A stretch of 7,808 nt of DNA from Alistipes sp. (GTDB taxonomy: Bacteria; Bacteroidota; Bacteroidia; Bacteroidales; Rikenellaceae), in the NCBI GenBank assembly GCA_017561105.1, contig JAFZDR010000202.1, forward strand, positions 1-7,808, in the 5' to 3' direction. The translations under genes were made by a program, and so were the position numbers. Position 1 is the stretch's first letter; each line of letters starts with the position of its first letter. The notes below the pieces were generated by a model. It saw only the letters and a list, made by a program, of their open reading frames with translations, was not told the origin of the DNA and did not search any database. Of this stretch, positions 1 through 6,070 are shown in pieces.

Positions 1-350
1 CGCGAAGGCGCAACCGTCACCGCCTCGATAGCAACCATTGCCTCCTCCAACTCAATCTCAACTAATGGTGTAAAGGCCGAAATGATATACTCGGGTGTTA
101 GAACTGTCGTATAGCCAACACTCGACGCCTCGAAGCGCGCCACTCCGCCCTGCAAACTATTGATAGTGAAATATCCTAGCGAGTCGGTAGTCGTTCCTTT
201 TAGGTAATTTCCATCGACAACAACCGTCGCTCTGGGGAGACCCTGACGCGAAGTGGCCGAAATAACTCTGCCTCGGACATCGAAAGCCACCGCCACAAAA
301 GGCACCACCACAGCCACAAAAAGTAGTGCAATACTCCCCAATTTTGTCAT
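1..350 (-). CDS. N-terminus of a secreted/outer-membrane protein with carboxypeptidase-regulatory-like domain (likely TonB-dependent receptor), partial
   Basis: The minus strand is open from an ATG at 350 to the window edge, giving 116 residues. Residues 1-22 form a signal peptide: Lys3, a long hydrophobic run and a VAVA-type end before FDVRGRV. Residues about 24-100 have the pattern of the carboxypeptidase-regulatory-like beta-sandwich: a VRGRVIS strand, a GLPRATVVV strand, GTTTDSLGYFTI, an ASSVGY turn, then a glutamate-rich strand ending EAVTVAPS. This domain sits before the plug of many Bacteroidota TonB-dependent receptors, where the last strand usually reads like EVVVTA, so a nutrient receptor is the best guess. 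Other outer-membrane proteins share the domain, and the barrel is outside the window. No clear TAnnTTTG promoter was found for it in the spacer. The domain call is fairly firm; the full protein's identity is inference. Confidence 0.72.
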   Translation of the reverse strand, partial: MTKLGSIALLFVAVVVPFVAVAFDVRGRVISATSRQGLPRATVVVDGNYLKGTTTDSLGYFTINSLQGGVARFEASSVGYTTVLTPEYIISAFTPLVEIELEEAMVAIEAVTVAPS

Positions 351-380
351 AATTAGCTCTTTTTTCGAGCCAACAAATCA

Positions 381-449
381 ACAATCGTGCAGTTTCTTGG
401 GCGAAAACTTTTAGTTTTCCGTTTTTTATTTGTACTTTTGCACGATTGT
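381..449. repeat. Nested inverted repeats in the divergent spacer
   Basis: The outer arms are an exact 11-base inverted repeat, ACAATCGTGCA at 381-391 and TGCACGATTGT at 439-449. Inside lies a second perfect inverted repeat, GAAAACT at 403-409 and AGTTTTC at 413-419, with a 3-base loop. The right outer arm begins inside the ileS -7 box and covers the expected transcription start. The left arm lies in the probable leader of the divergent gene, so both transcripts may carry the same TGCACGATTGT. An operator or a leader hairpin would fit, but the role is not known. Confidence 0.6.
410..440 (+). promoter_or_regulatory. ileS promoter (Bacteroidota type)
   Basis: TACTTTTG at 433-440 fits the TAnnTTTG -7 consensus of the Bacteroidota primary sigma factor exactly. 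TTTA at 410-413, separated by 19 bases, is one base from the TTTG -33 element. Transcription would begin near 445-448, leaving a leader of about 35 bases before the ATG at 482, too short for a T-box or other riboswitch. The inner inverted repeat (403-419) overlaps the -33 element. Confidence 0.65.
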
Positions 450-481
450 AACTGAAACTATTTTTGAATTTAATTTGTCGT

Positions 482-3400
482 ATGAAATTCAAGGAGTATA
501 AGAATTTAGATTTATCGGCTCTTGCCAATGATGTTTTGGCAGAGTGGGACAAGAAAGATACTTTTGCTAAGAGTATCGAAACGCGCGAAGGTGCACCAGC
601 ATTTATCTTCTTCGAGGGACCACCTTCGGCAAACGGTATGCCGGGTATTCACCATGTTATGGCGCGTACTATCAAGGATGTTTTCTGCCGCTACAAGACA
701 CAGCAGGGTTATCGTGTAAACCGCAAGGCCGGTTGGGATACTCACGGATTGCCTGTTGAGCTTGGTGTTGAGAAGACTCTCGGCATCACCAAGGAGGATA
801 TTGGCAAGAAGATTACCGTCGAGGAGTATAACCGTCGTTGTCGTGAGGATGTGATGAAGTACACCGATGTGTGGAGCGATCTCACCCGTCAGATGGGTTA
901 CTGGGTAAACCTCGACGATCCGTACATTACATACGACAACAAGTATATTGAGACTTTGTGGTACCTCTTGAAGCGACTCTACGACAAGGGCTTGCTCTAC
1001 AAGGGTTACACCATTCAGCCATATTCGCCGGCTGCAGGTACAGGCCTTTCGACTCACGAGTTGAACCAGCCGGGCTGCTACCGCGATGTTAAGGATACAA
1101 CTTGCACCGCTCAGTTCCGCGTCGTGCGCGACGAGAAGAGCGAGCACCTCTTTGAGGATGCCGAGGGAGAGCTCTTCTTCCTCGCTTGGACCACTACTCC
1201 ATGGACTTTGCCATCGAACACAGCTCTCTGCGTAGGCCCGCAGATTGAGTATGTTCGCGTAAAGTGCCAGAATCCTTATACCGAGGCTCGCCAGACCATT
1301 ATAATGGCAAAAGATCTCGTAGGCTCGTACTTCGGCAAGAAGCAGGAGGGCACCTTCGAGGTAGAGGAGCAGACCTTCAAGGGCAAGGAGTTGGAGGGTA
1401 TTCGCTACGAGCAGCTTATCCCTTGGGTACAGCCTATGGGCGATGCATTTCGCGTAATCGTAGGCGACTATGTCACCACATCGGACGGTACAGGTATCGT
1501 ACACATCGCACCTCCCTTTGGTGCTGATGACGACCGCGTGGCTCGCGCTGCGGGTATCTCGCCACTCTTTATGGTTGATACCGCAGGCAAGAACTGCCCT
1601 ATGGTTGACCGCTCGGGCCGCTTCTTCCGCTTGGAGGATCTCGATGCAGAGTTTACTGCAAAGTATGTGAATGTTGAGCTCTACAAGGAGTGGGCAGGCC
1701 GCTATGTAAAGAATGCCTACGATGCTGCGTTGGCTGACAGCGACACCACACTCGATATCGATATCTGCGTAATGCTCAAGGGCGAGAGCAAGGTCTTCAA
1801 GATTGAGAAGCACACCCACTCGTACCCACACTGCTGGCGTACCGACAAGCCGGTGTTGTACTACCCTCTCGACTCGTGGTTTATCCGCACCACTGCGCTC
1901 CGCGAGCGTATGATGGAGTTGAACGACACTATCAAGTGGCAGCCTGAGTACACAGGTTCGGGCCGCTTCGGCAAGTGGTTGGAGGGATTGGTTGATTGGA
2001 ACCTCTCGCGTTCGCGTTTCTGGGGTACTCCACTCCCAATCTGGGCTACCGAGGACTACTCGGAGATGAAGTGTATCGGCTCGGTTGAGGAGTTGATGGG
2101 CGAGATCGAGAAGTCTATCGCTGCAGGCTTTATGACCGAGAACCCATACGCATCGTTCAAGGTGGGCGATATGTCGGCCGAGAACTACTCTACCGACCAC
2201 ATCGACCTCCACAAGCCATATGTAGACAGTATCATCCTCGTATCGTCGAAGGGCGAGCCTATGCATCGTGAGAGCGACTTGATCGATGTTTGGTTCGACT
2301 CGGGTGCCATGCCTTACGCACAGCGCCACTATCCATTCGAGAATGCCGAGAACTTCGACAAACTCTTCCCTGCGGACTTTATCGCCGAGGGTGTGGATCA
2401 GACCCGTGGTTGGTTCTTCACATTGCATGCAATCGCTACAATGTTGTTCGACAGCGTAGCGTTCAAGAATATCATTTCAAACGGTCTTGTGCTCGACAAG
2501 AATGGTAACAAGATGTCGAAGCGCTTGGGTAACGCCGTAGATCCGTTCGAGGTATTGAACAAGTATGGTGCCGACGCTACTCGTTGGTATATGATTGCCA
2601 ACTCGGATCCTTGGGACAACCTCAAGTTCGATGTTGAGGGCGTTGATGAGGTGCGTCGTAAGTTCTTCGGCACACTCTACAACACCTACTCGTTCTTTGC
2701 ACTCTACGCAAACATCGACGGCTTCACAGGCCAGGAGGCTGAGGTGCCGATGGAGAAGCGCCCAGAGATTGACCGTTGGATCATCTCGTTGTTGAACACC
2801 TTGGTTAAGGATGTCACAACTTCGTTGGAGGATTACGATCCAACCCCTGCAGCTCGTGCTATTCAGGAGTTTGTGGGCGAGAACCTCTCGAACTGGTATG
2901 TACGACTCAATCGTAAGCGTTTCTGGGGCGGTGAGATGAACGAGGATAAGCTCTCGGCTTACCAGACTCTCTACACCTGTCTTGAAACTGTGGCTAAGTT
3001 GGCTGCTCCGTTTGCTCCGTTCATTTCGGATCGCATCTTCTGCGATTTGAACGCATTGAGCGGTCGCCACTCGGAGGATTCGGTTCACCTCGCATCGTTC
3101 CCTAAGTGTGACGAGGCACTTATCGACGCTCGCTTGGAGGATATGATGGCTATGGCACAGCAGGTATCGTCGATGGTGCTCGCATTGCGCCGCAAGGTTA
3201 ATATCAAGGTGCGTCAGCCACTCGCAAAGGTTTTGATTCCTGTGCTTGACGATGCTACCGAGGAGCACTTGTCGGCTGTTAAGTCGCTTATCCTCAACGA
3301 GGTAAATATCAAGGATATGGAGCTTATCCGCGAAACTACAGGTCTTATCACAAAGCGTATCAAGCCTAACTTCAAGACCTTGGGTCCTCGCTATGGCAAG

Positions 3401-3877
3401 TATATGAAGCAGATTGCTGCGATGACTGCCGAGTTCTCGCAGGAGAAGATTGCCGAAATCGAGACTTCGACCGAGATTATACTCGACATGGGTGCCGAGC
3501 AGATTACTGTAACCCCTGCAGACTTCGAGATTATGTCGGAGGATATGCCGGGTTGGTTGGTAACCAGCGAGGGTAAGCTCACCGTGGCTCTCGACATCAC
3601 CCTCACCGAGGAGTTGCAGAAGGAGGGTGTAGCTCGTGAGTTGGTAAACCGCATCCAGAACATCCGTAAGGATTCGGGGTTGGAGGTTACCGACAAGATC
3701 GAGGTTGAGATCGAGGATATTGAGGCTATACACGCTGCTGTAGCCGACTTCGCACAGTATATCGGTCAGCAGACCTTGGCAGTAAGCGTTAAAACTGCAG
3801 CTGCGCCACAGGGCGAGTTTGTAGTGGATAGCGATGTAAACGAAATTCCATTGAAGATAGCTATCAAACGAGCTTAA
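482..3877 (+). CDS. ileS: Isoleucyl-tRNA synthetase, eukaryote-like (IleRS2) class with GXHH signature
   Basis: Cytosolic class I synthetase that joins isoleucine to tRNA-Ile using ATP and hydrolyses mischarged valine. The product is 1131 residues. The catalytic Rossmann fold opens with PPSANGMP followed by GIHH (55-58) where HIGH is normally found. The CP1 editing domain shows WTTTPW (236-241) and GTGIVHIAP (336-344). The second signature KMSKR is at 677-681. The anticodon-binding domain follows, with NWYVRLNRKRFW at 804-815, and then a long C-terminal extension. The FEGPPSANGMPG and YPHCWRTDKP stretches fit Bacteroidota IleRS. A TTG at 464 would add six residues (MNLICR), but ATG at 482 matches the usual family N-terminus and is preferred. 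Lysine is almost always AAG and leucine mostly CTC or TTG, consistent with high expression. No terminator follows; the first nuclease starts two bases later. The family call is near certain. Confidence 0.97.
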   Translation: MKFKEYKNLDLSALANDVLAEWDKKDTFAKSIETREGAPAFIFFEGPPSANGMPGIHHVMARTIKDVFCRYKTQQGYRVNRKAGWDTHGLPVELGVEKTLGITKEDIGKKITVEEYNRRCREDVMKYTDVWSDLTRQMGYWVNLDDPYITYDNKYIETLWYLLKRLYDKGLLYKGYTIQPYSPAAGTGLSTHELNQPGCYRDVKDTTCTAQFRVVRDEKSEHLFEDAEGELFFLAWTTTPWTLPSNTALCVGPQIEYVRVKCQNPYTEARQTIIMAKDLVGSYFGKKQEGTFEVEEQTFKGKELEGIRYEQLIPWVQPMGDAFRVIVGDYVTTSDGTGIVHIAPPFGADDDRVARAAGISPLFMVDTAGKNCPMVDRSGRFFRLEDLDAEFTAKYVNVELYKEWAGRYVKNAYDAALADSDTTLDIDICVMLKGESKVFKIEKHTHSYPHCWRTDKPVLYYPLDSWFIRTTALRERMMELNDTIKWQPEYTGSGRFGKWLEGLVDWNLSRSRFWGTPLPIWATEDYSEMKCIGSVEELMGEIEKSIAAGFMTENPYASFKVGDMSAENYSTDHIDLHKPYVDSIILVSSKGEPMHRESDLIDVWFDSGAMPYAQRHYPFENAENFDKLFPADFIAEGVDQTRGWFFTLHAIATMLFDSVAFKNIISNGLVLDKNGNKMSKRLGNAVDPFEVLNKYGADATRWYMIANSDPWDNLKFDVEGVDEVRRKFFGTLYNTYSFFALYANIDGFTGQEAEVPMEKRPEIDRWIISLLNTLVKDVTTSLEDYDPTPAARAIQEFVGENLSNWYVRLNRKRFWGGEMNEDKLSAYQTLYTCLETVAKLAAPFAPFISDRIFCDLNALSGRHSEDSVHLASFPKCDEALIDARLEDMMAMAQQVSSMVLALRRKVNIKVRQPLAKVLIPVLDDATEEHLSAVKSLILNEVNIKDMELIRETTGLITKRIKPNFKTLGPRYGKYMKQIAAMTAEFSQEKIAEIETSTEIILDMGAEQITVTPADFEIMSEDMPGWLVTSEGKLTVALDITLTEELQKEGVARELVNRIQNIRKDSGLEVTDKIEVEIEDIEAIHAAVADFAQYIGQQTLAVSVKTAAAPQGEFVVDSDVNEIPLKIAIKRA

Positions 3878-3879
3878 AG

Positions 3880-4698
3880 GTGAGAAAAATTCTCATTACA
3901 TTGGGTGCAATAGTTGCGCTGTGCGGTACCTCACTTGCGTGGGGTACCCGCGGGCACGCTACGACGGTGAAAATTGCCGAGAATCATCTGACACCGAAAG
4001 CCAAAAAGCTTCTCAACAAATACCTTCACGGTAAGTCGATTGTCGACTACGCATCGTGGGCTGATGAGTACAAGAAGGAACTCAAATTTGAGTTGGACTT
4101 CACGCCGTCGAATGCTCCACGCATACTGAGATACCCCCATACATTCGAGGCAAATAGCGATTGTTCAGTCTTTGACGGCGACCGCAGAGGCGACGAATGG
4201 GTAAAAAATTGCGTCTACATGGCGGATGGCTACATCAAGGAGTTGATGGACGGCCATAGCACAATGGACGATGCTCTTCGCCTTCACAAAATTGCAATGC
4301 TGGTACATTGGTTGGGCGATATGCACTGTCCTGCACACATTCGCTACCCCGACGACCAGACATCGAGCGGATACTATGTAATTGTAGACGACAGAGAGGT
4401 GTGGTACCATAGATTGTGGGATGGAATACTCTTCAATTGGGTACATCCATCGAGCCAAGGCGAGGCTGCAGAGGCAATAGACACCTGTACACCAAAAGAG
4501 ATTGCCGAGATTACTGCAGGCAACATCTACGATTGGGGTAAAGAGTCTGCCACAGCGTCACGCGCAACACGCAAATACCGCGAGGGGGCGCAAATCGACC
4601 GACGCGAGTTTGTAGCTGAATTTTCGGAGCTGCTCGACTCGCAAATCCGCAATGGAGGCTACCGCCTTGCGAAGTTATTCAACGACATATTCAAATAA
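3880..4698 (+). CDS. Secreted S1/P1-family zinc nuclease, paralogue 1
   Basis: This is a 272-residue protein of the S1/P1 nuclease family, trinuclear-zinc enzymes that cut single-stranded DNA and RNA and can release 3'-phosphates from nucleotides. The signal peptide (1-20) ends SLA before Trp21, so the mature chain would begin with the tryptophan whose amino end binds zinc in this family. All nine expected zinc ligands can be placed: W21, H26, D62, H87, H143, D147, H153, H177 and D181. The usual HxxGDxHQPLH motif reads HWLGDMHCPAH (143-153), with Cys150 replacing Gln. The start is GTG, two bases after the ileS stop; it gives a complete signal peptide and AAAGG precedes it, so expression probably depends on ileS transcription. 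Lysine is mainly AAA (about 12 of 18), unlike ileS and the next gene. Export to the periplasm or outside is expected. The exact substrate cannot be told from sequence. Confidence 0.9.
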   Translation: MRKILITLGAIVALCGTSLAWGTRGHATTVKIAENHLTPKAKKLLNKYLHGKSIVDYASWADEYKKELKFELDFTPSNAPRILRYPHTFEANSDCSVFDGDRRGDEWVKNCVYMADGYIKELMDGHSTMDDALRLHKIAMLVHWLGDMHCPAHIRYPDDQTSSGYYVIVDDREVWYHRLWDGILFNWVHPSSQGEAAEAIDTCTPKEIAEITAGNIYDWGKESATASRATRKYREGAQIDRREFVAEFSELLDSQIRNGGYRLAKLFNDIFK

Positions 4699-4718
4699 AA
4701 ACCTAAAACAGAGATATT

Positions 4719-5537
4719 ATGAAAAAAGCTATCCTATCCATTATTGCTATAATGGTATTGTGTGGCACATCGTATGGTTGGGATCGTCGCGCTCACGCCA
4801 CAGTGGCAAAGATTGCAGAGAATCATCTTACGCCAACTGCGAAGGCCTACCTCGACAAGTACCTCAACGGTAAGTCGATTGTGTACTACGCATCGTATGC
4901 CGACGACCACAAGAAGAATCTTTTGGTGGATTTGGGCTACAAGCCTGAGAATGCTGCGCAGAAGGTCACTTTCCCTCACACCTTTGAAGCAAATGATGAT
5001 TGCTCGGTATTCCGCGGTATGCGCAAGGGCAATAAGTTTGTCAAGAACTGCGTATATATGGCTGATCAGTATGCCGCTGAATTGAAGGCTAACCACGCCA
5101 CAATGAGCGACTCGTTGCGCGTATTGTCGGTGGCAATGTTGGTGCATTGGTTGGGCGATATGCACTGCCCTCAGCACATCCGTTACCCTGATTCTCAGAC
5201 CATTGGCTACTATATGGTAAAATGGGGCAACAACGATGTCCGCTACCACACCTTGTGGGATGGTGTTCTCTTTGGCGAGATTCATCCATGGGGATTCAGC
5301 GATTGCGCCTTGATGCTCGACACCTGCTCGAAGGAGGAGATAGCCGAGATCTGCAAGGGCGACATCTACGACTGGGGCAAAGATGCCGCAACTGCATCGC
5401 GACCTGTACACGCATACAAGGATGGAGCGGTGATTAACCGCGGAGACTACCGCAATAAATTTGGCGCACTTGCCGAGATGCAGGTACGCAAAGCGGGCTA
5501 CCGTTTGGCTCATATCTTCAACAAAATCTTCGAATAG
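4719..5537 (+). CDS. Secreted S1/P1-family zinc nuclease, paralogue 2
   Basis: This is a second 272-residue S1/P1 nuclease, about 56% identical to its upstream neighbour (152 of 272 positions, counted by eye without gaps). The signal peptide (1-20) ends SYG before Trp21. The zinc ligands occupy the same positions: W21, H26, D62, H87, H143, D147, H153, H177 and D181. The motif reads HWLGDMHCPQH, again with Cys instead of Gln. C95, C111, C150 and C203 are shared by both copies and could form disulfides in the exported protein. The start is ATG, 20 bases after the previous stop, with no promoter seen between. Lysine is mainly AAG (about 15 of 22), closer to ileS than copy 1, so copy 2 may be the more highly expressed or older member. 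The most divergent stretch, about 162-172 and 191-200, may tune substrate choice. A strong hairpin at 5554 ends the unit. Confidence 0.92.
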   Translation: MKKAILSIIAIMVLCGTSYGWDRRAHATVAKIAENHLTPTAKAYLDKYLNGKSIVYYASYADDHKKNLLVDLGYKPENAAQKVTFPHTFEANDDCSVFRGMRKGNKFVKNCVYMADQYAAELKANHATMSDSLRVLSVAMLVHWLGDMHCPQHIRYPDSQTIGYYMVKWGNNDVRYHTLWDGVLFGEIHPWGFSDCALMLDTCSKEEIAEICKGDIYDWGKDAATASRPVHAYKDGAVINRGDYRNKFGALAEMQVRKAGYRLAHIFNKIFE

Positions 5538-5553
5538 AGGATGGTTAAATAAC

Positions 5554-5600
5554 TTTTTAGGGCAAAATCTGCGAAAAACAGTAGATTTTTGCCCTAAAAA
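5554..5600 (+). terminator. Terminator hairpin after the nuclease pair
   Basis: Arms at 5554-5570 and 5583-5600 pair over about 17 bases (TTTTTAGGGCAAAATCT against its complement) with one bulged A and a 12-base loop. It lies 16 bases after the second nuclease stop. The following T-run is short (TTT), but the A/T-rich arm bases give the usual A-tract and U-tract form, so it may work in both directions. Confidence 0.8.
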
Positions 5601-5631
5601 TTTGCATGTATAAAAATTTTGCGTACCTTTG
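5601..5631 (+). promoter_or_regulatory. tRNA-Leu promoter (Bacteroidota type)
   Basis: TTTG at 5601-5604, a 19-base spacer, then TACCTTTG at 5624-5631 match the Bacteroidota -33/-7 consensus at both elements. Transcription should begin near 5636-5639, about 25 bases before the mature tRNA. The -33 element starts on the base right after the upstream terminator stem. Confidence 0.8.
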
Positions 5632-5636
5632 CCACG

Positions 5637-5653
5637 CTGATTGAGAGAATCAG
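5637..5653 (+). other. Small hairpin in the pre-tRNA 5' leader
   Basis: CTGATT (5637-5642) and AATCAG (5648-5653) form a perfect 6-base stem with a GAGAG loop, at or near the transcript's 5' end and nine bases before the RNase P cleavage point. It may protect the leader or help processing; the function is inferred. Confidence 0.4.
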
Positions 5654-5662
5654 ATCCTCAAA

Positions 5663-5746
5663 GCCCAGGTGGTGGAATTGGTAGACACGCTACTTTGAGG
5701 GGGTAGTGGGCGTTAGCCCGTGTGAGTTCGAGTCTCGTCCTGGGCA
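5663..5746 (+). tRNA. tRNA-Leu (anticodon GAG)
   Basis: A complete 84-base class II tRNA. The acceptor stem GCCCAGG (5663-5669) pairs with CCTGGGC (5739-5745), followed by discriminator A (5746), as leucine tRNAs require. The D stem is GTG (5672-5674) with CAC (5686-5688). The anticodon stem is CTACT (5690-5694) with GGTAG (5702-5706), ending in a T-G wobble; the anticodon is GAG at 5697-5699. The long variable arm has a GGGC stem with a GTTA loop (5708-5719). The T arm has the TTCGAGT loop (5727-5733). CCA is not encoded. It reads CTC and CTT, and CTC is a leading leucine codon in the neighbouring ileS. It has its own promoter and terminator. Confidence 0.97.
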
Positions 5747-5786
5747 CTGAAAACCGCTGAGAGTTATCTCGGCGGTTTTTGTTTTT
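5742..5786 (+). repeat. 45-base direct repeat, copy 1 (tRNA end plus terminator)
   Basis: This stretch is identical base for base to 6026-6070, an offset of 284. It takes in the last five bases of the tRNA (GGGCA), a CTG spacer and the whole terminator hairpin with its T-run. Identity stops at 5741 and at 5787. TGCCC (5787-5791) follows, complementary to the GGGCA that opens the repeat. Confidence 0.95.
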
Positions 5787-5787
5787 T
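5750..5787 (+). terminator. tRNA-Leu intrinsic terminator
   Basis: Stem arms 5750-5762 (AAAACCGCTGAGA) and 5767-5779 pair over 13 bases with one G-T wobble and a GTTA loop, followed by TGTTTTTT. This is a textbook Rho-independent terminator four bases after the tRNA. Confidence 0.9.
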
Positions 5788-5837
5788 GCCCATGGCGAGA
5801 CTCGGTCAGTCGGTGGCGTTTCGGGCGACTTGTCTGC

Positions 5838-5953
5838 GGATGGTTGTTGTTTGCTATCGCAAATCATTGTGCTCGTAAAACAATCGTGTCTGAAAATAAA
5901 TTTTCGCCACATTGTTTCCCAACCCCAACAATCTTCGATTGCAACAACCATCC
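5838..5953. repeat. 12-base perfect inverted repeat in the spacer
   Basis: GGATGGTTGTTG at 5838-5849 and CAACAACCATCC at 5942-5953 are exact complements with 92 bases between them. Together they lie wholly between the two 45-base repeats. They could close a structured RNA or be remnant ends of a small element. Confidence 0.55.
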
Positions 5954-6025
5954 TTCGGTCTCCTCTCAACTGCTACGACCGTTCGAGCCATCGTATTGGA
6001 GTAAAATCGAGGTTGATTTATAGTG

Positions 6026-6070
6026 GGGCACTGAAAACCGCTGAGAGTTATCTCGGCGGTTTTTGTTTTT
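6026..6070 (+). repeat. 45-base direct repeat, copy 2
   Basis: Exact copy of 5742-5786, including the tRNA's terminal GGGCA, but here no tRNA precedes it. GTGCCC (6071-6076) follows and pairs with GGGCAC at 6026-6031, giving the palindrome a longer outer stem than copy 1. Confidence 0.95.
6034..6063 (-). terminator. Enolase terminator (second copy of the tRNA terminator hairpin)
   Basis: The 13-base stem (6034-6046 with 6051-6063, GTTA loop) lies 34 bases beyond the enolase stop. On the minus strand CCGCCGAGA, TAAC, TCTCAGCGG is followed by TTTT, a usable terminator. It would also stop plus-strand read-through from the tRNA side, so it probably works both ways between convergent genes. Confidence 0.7.

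Noticed and set aside
464..481. TTG at 464 as the ileS start
   Set aside because: The six extra residues (MNLICR) are not like the family N-terminus; ATG at 482 is, and leaves a normal short leader.
441..481. T-box or other riboswitch in front of ileS
   Set aside because: The leader from the predicted start site is only about 35 bases and has no T-box sequence; Bacteroidota do not generally use T-boxes.
157..552. Minus-strand frame covering the spacer and the starts of both divergent genes
   Set aside because: It crosses the ileS promoter and start and lies out of frame with the receptor-like ORF, which has a signal peptide and clear domain.
512..2428. Very long minus-strand open frame antisense to ileS (638 codons)
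   Set aside because: The sense strand has complete IleRS motifs. Strong codon bias (GAG, AAG, CTC) removes stops from the opposite strand. The antisense product has no recognisable domain and is a shadow.
2477..3733. Second long minus-strand frame antisense to ileS (418 codons)
   Set aside because: Same cause as above: biased sense codons; product shows no coherent domain.
3910..3945. Lipoprotein signal at Cys15 of the nucleases
   Set aside because: The residue before Cys15 is Leu in both, which does not fit a lipobox. A cut before Trp21 is required for the N-terminal zinc ligand of the family.
5658..5969. Minus-strand frame of about 100 codons across the tRNA
   Set aside because: It runs antisense through a perfect tRNA and its terminator; the product is not protein-like.
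5977..5990. GTTCGAGCC as the T loop of a second, degraded tRNA before repeat copy 2
   Set aside because: No matching acceptor, anticodon or D arm could be found around it, and the distance to GGGCA at 6026 does not fit.
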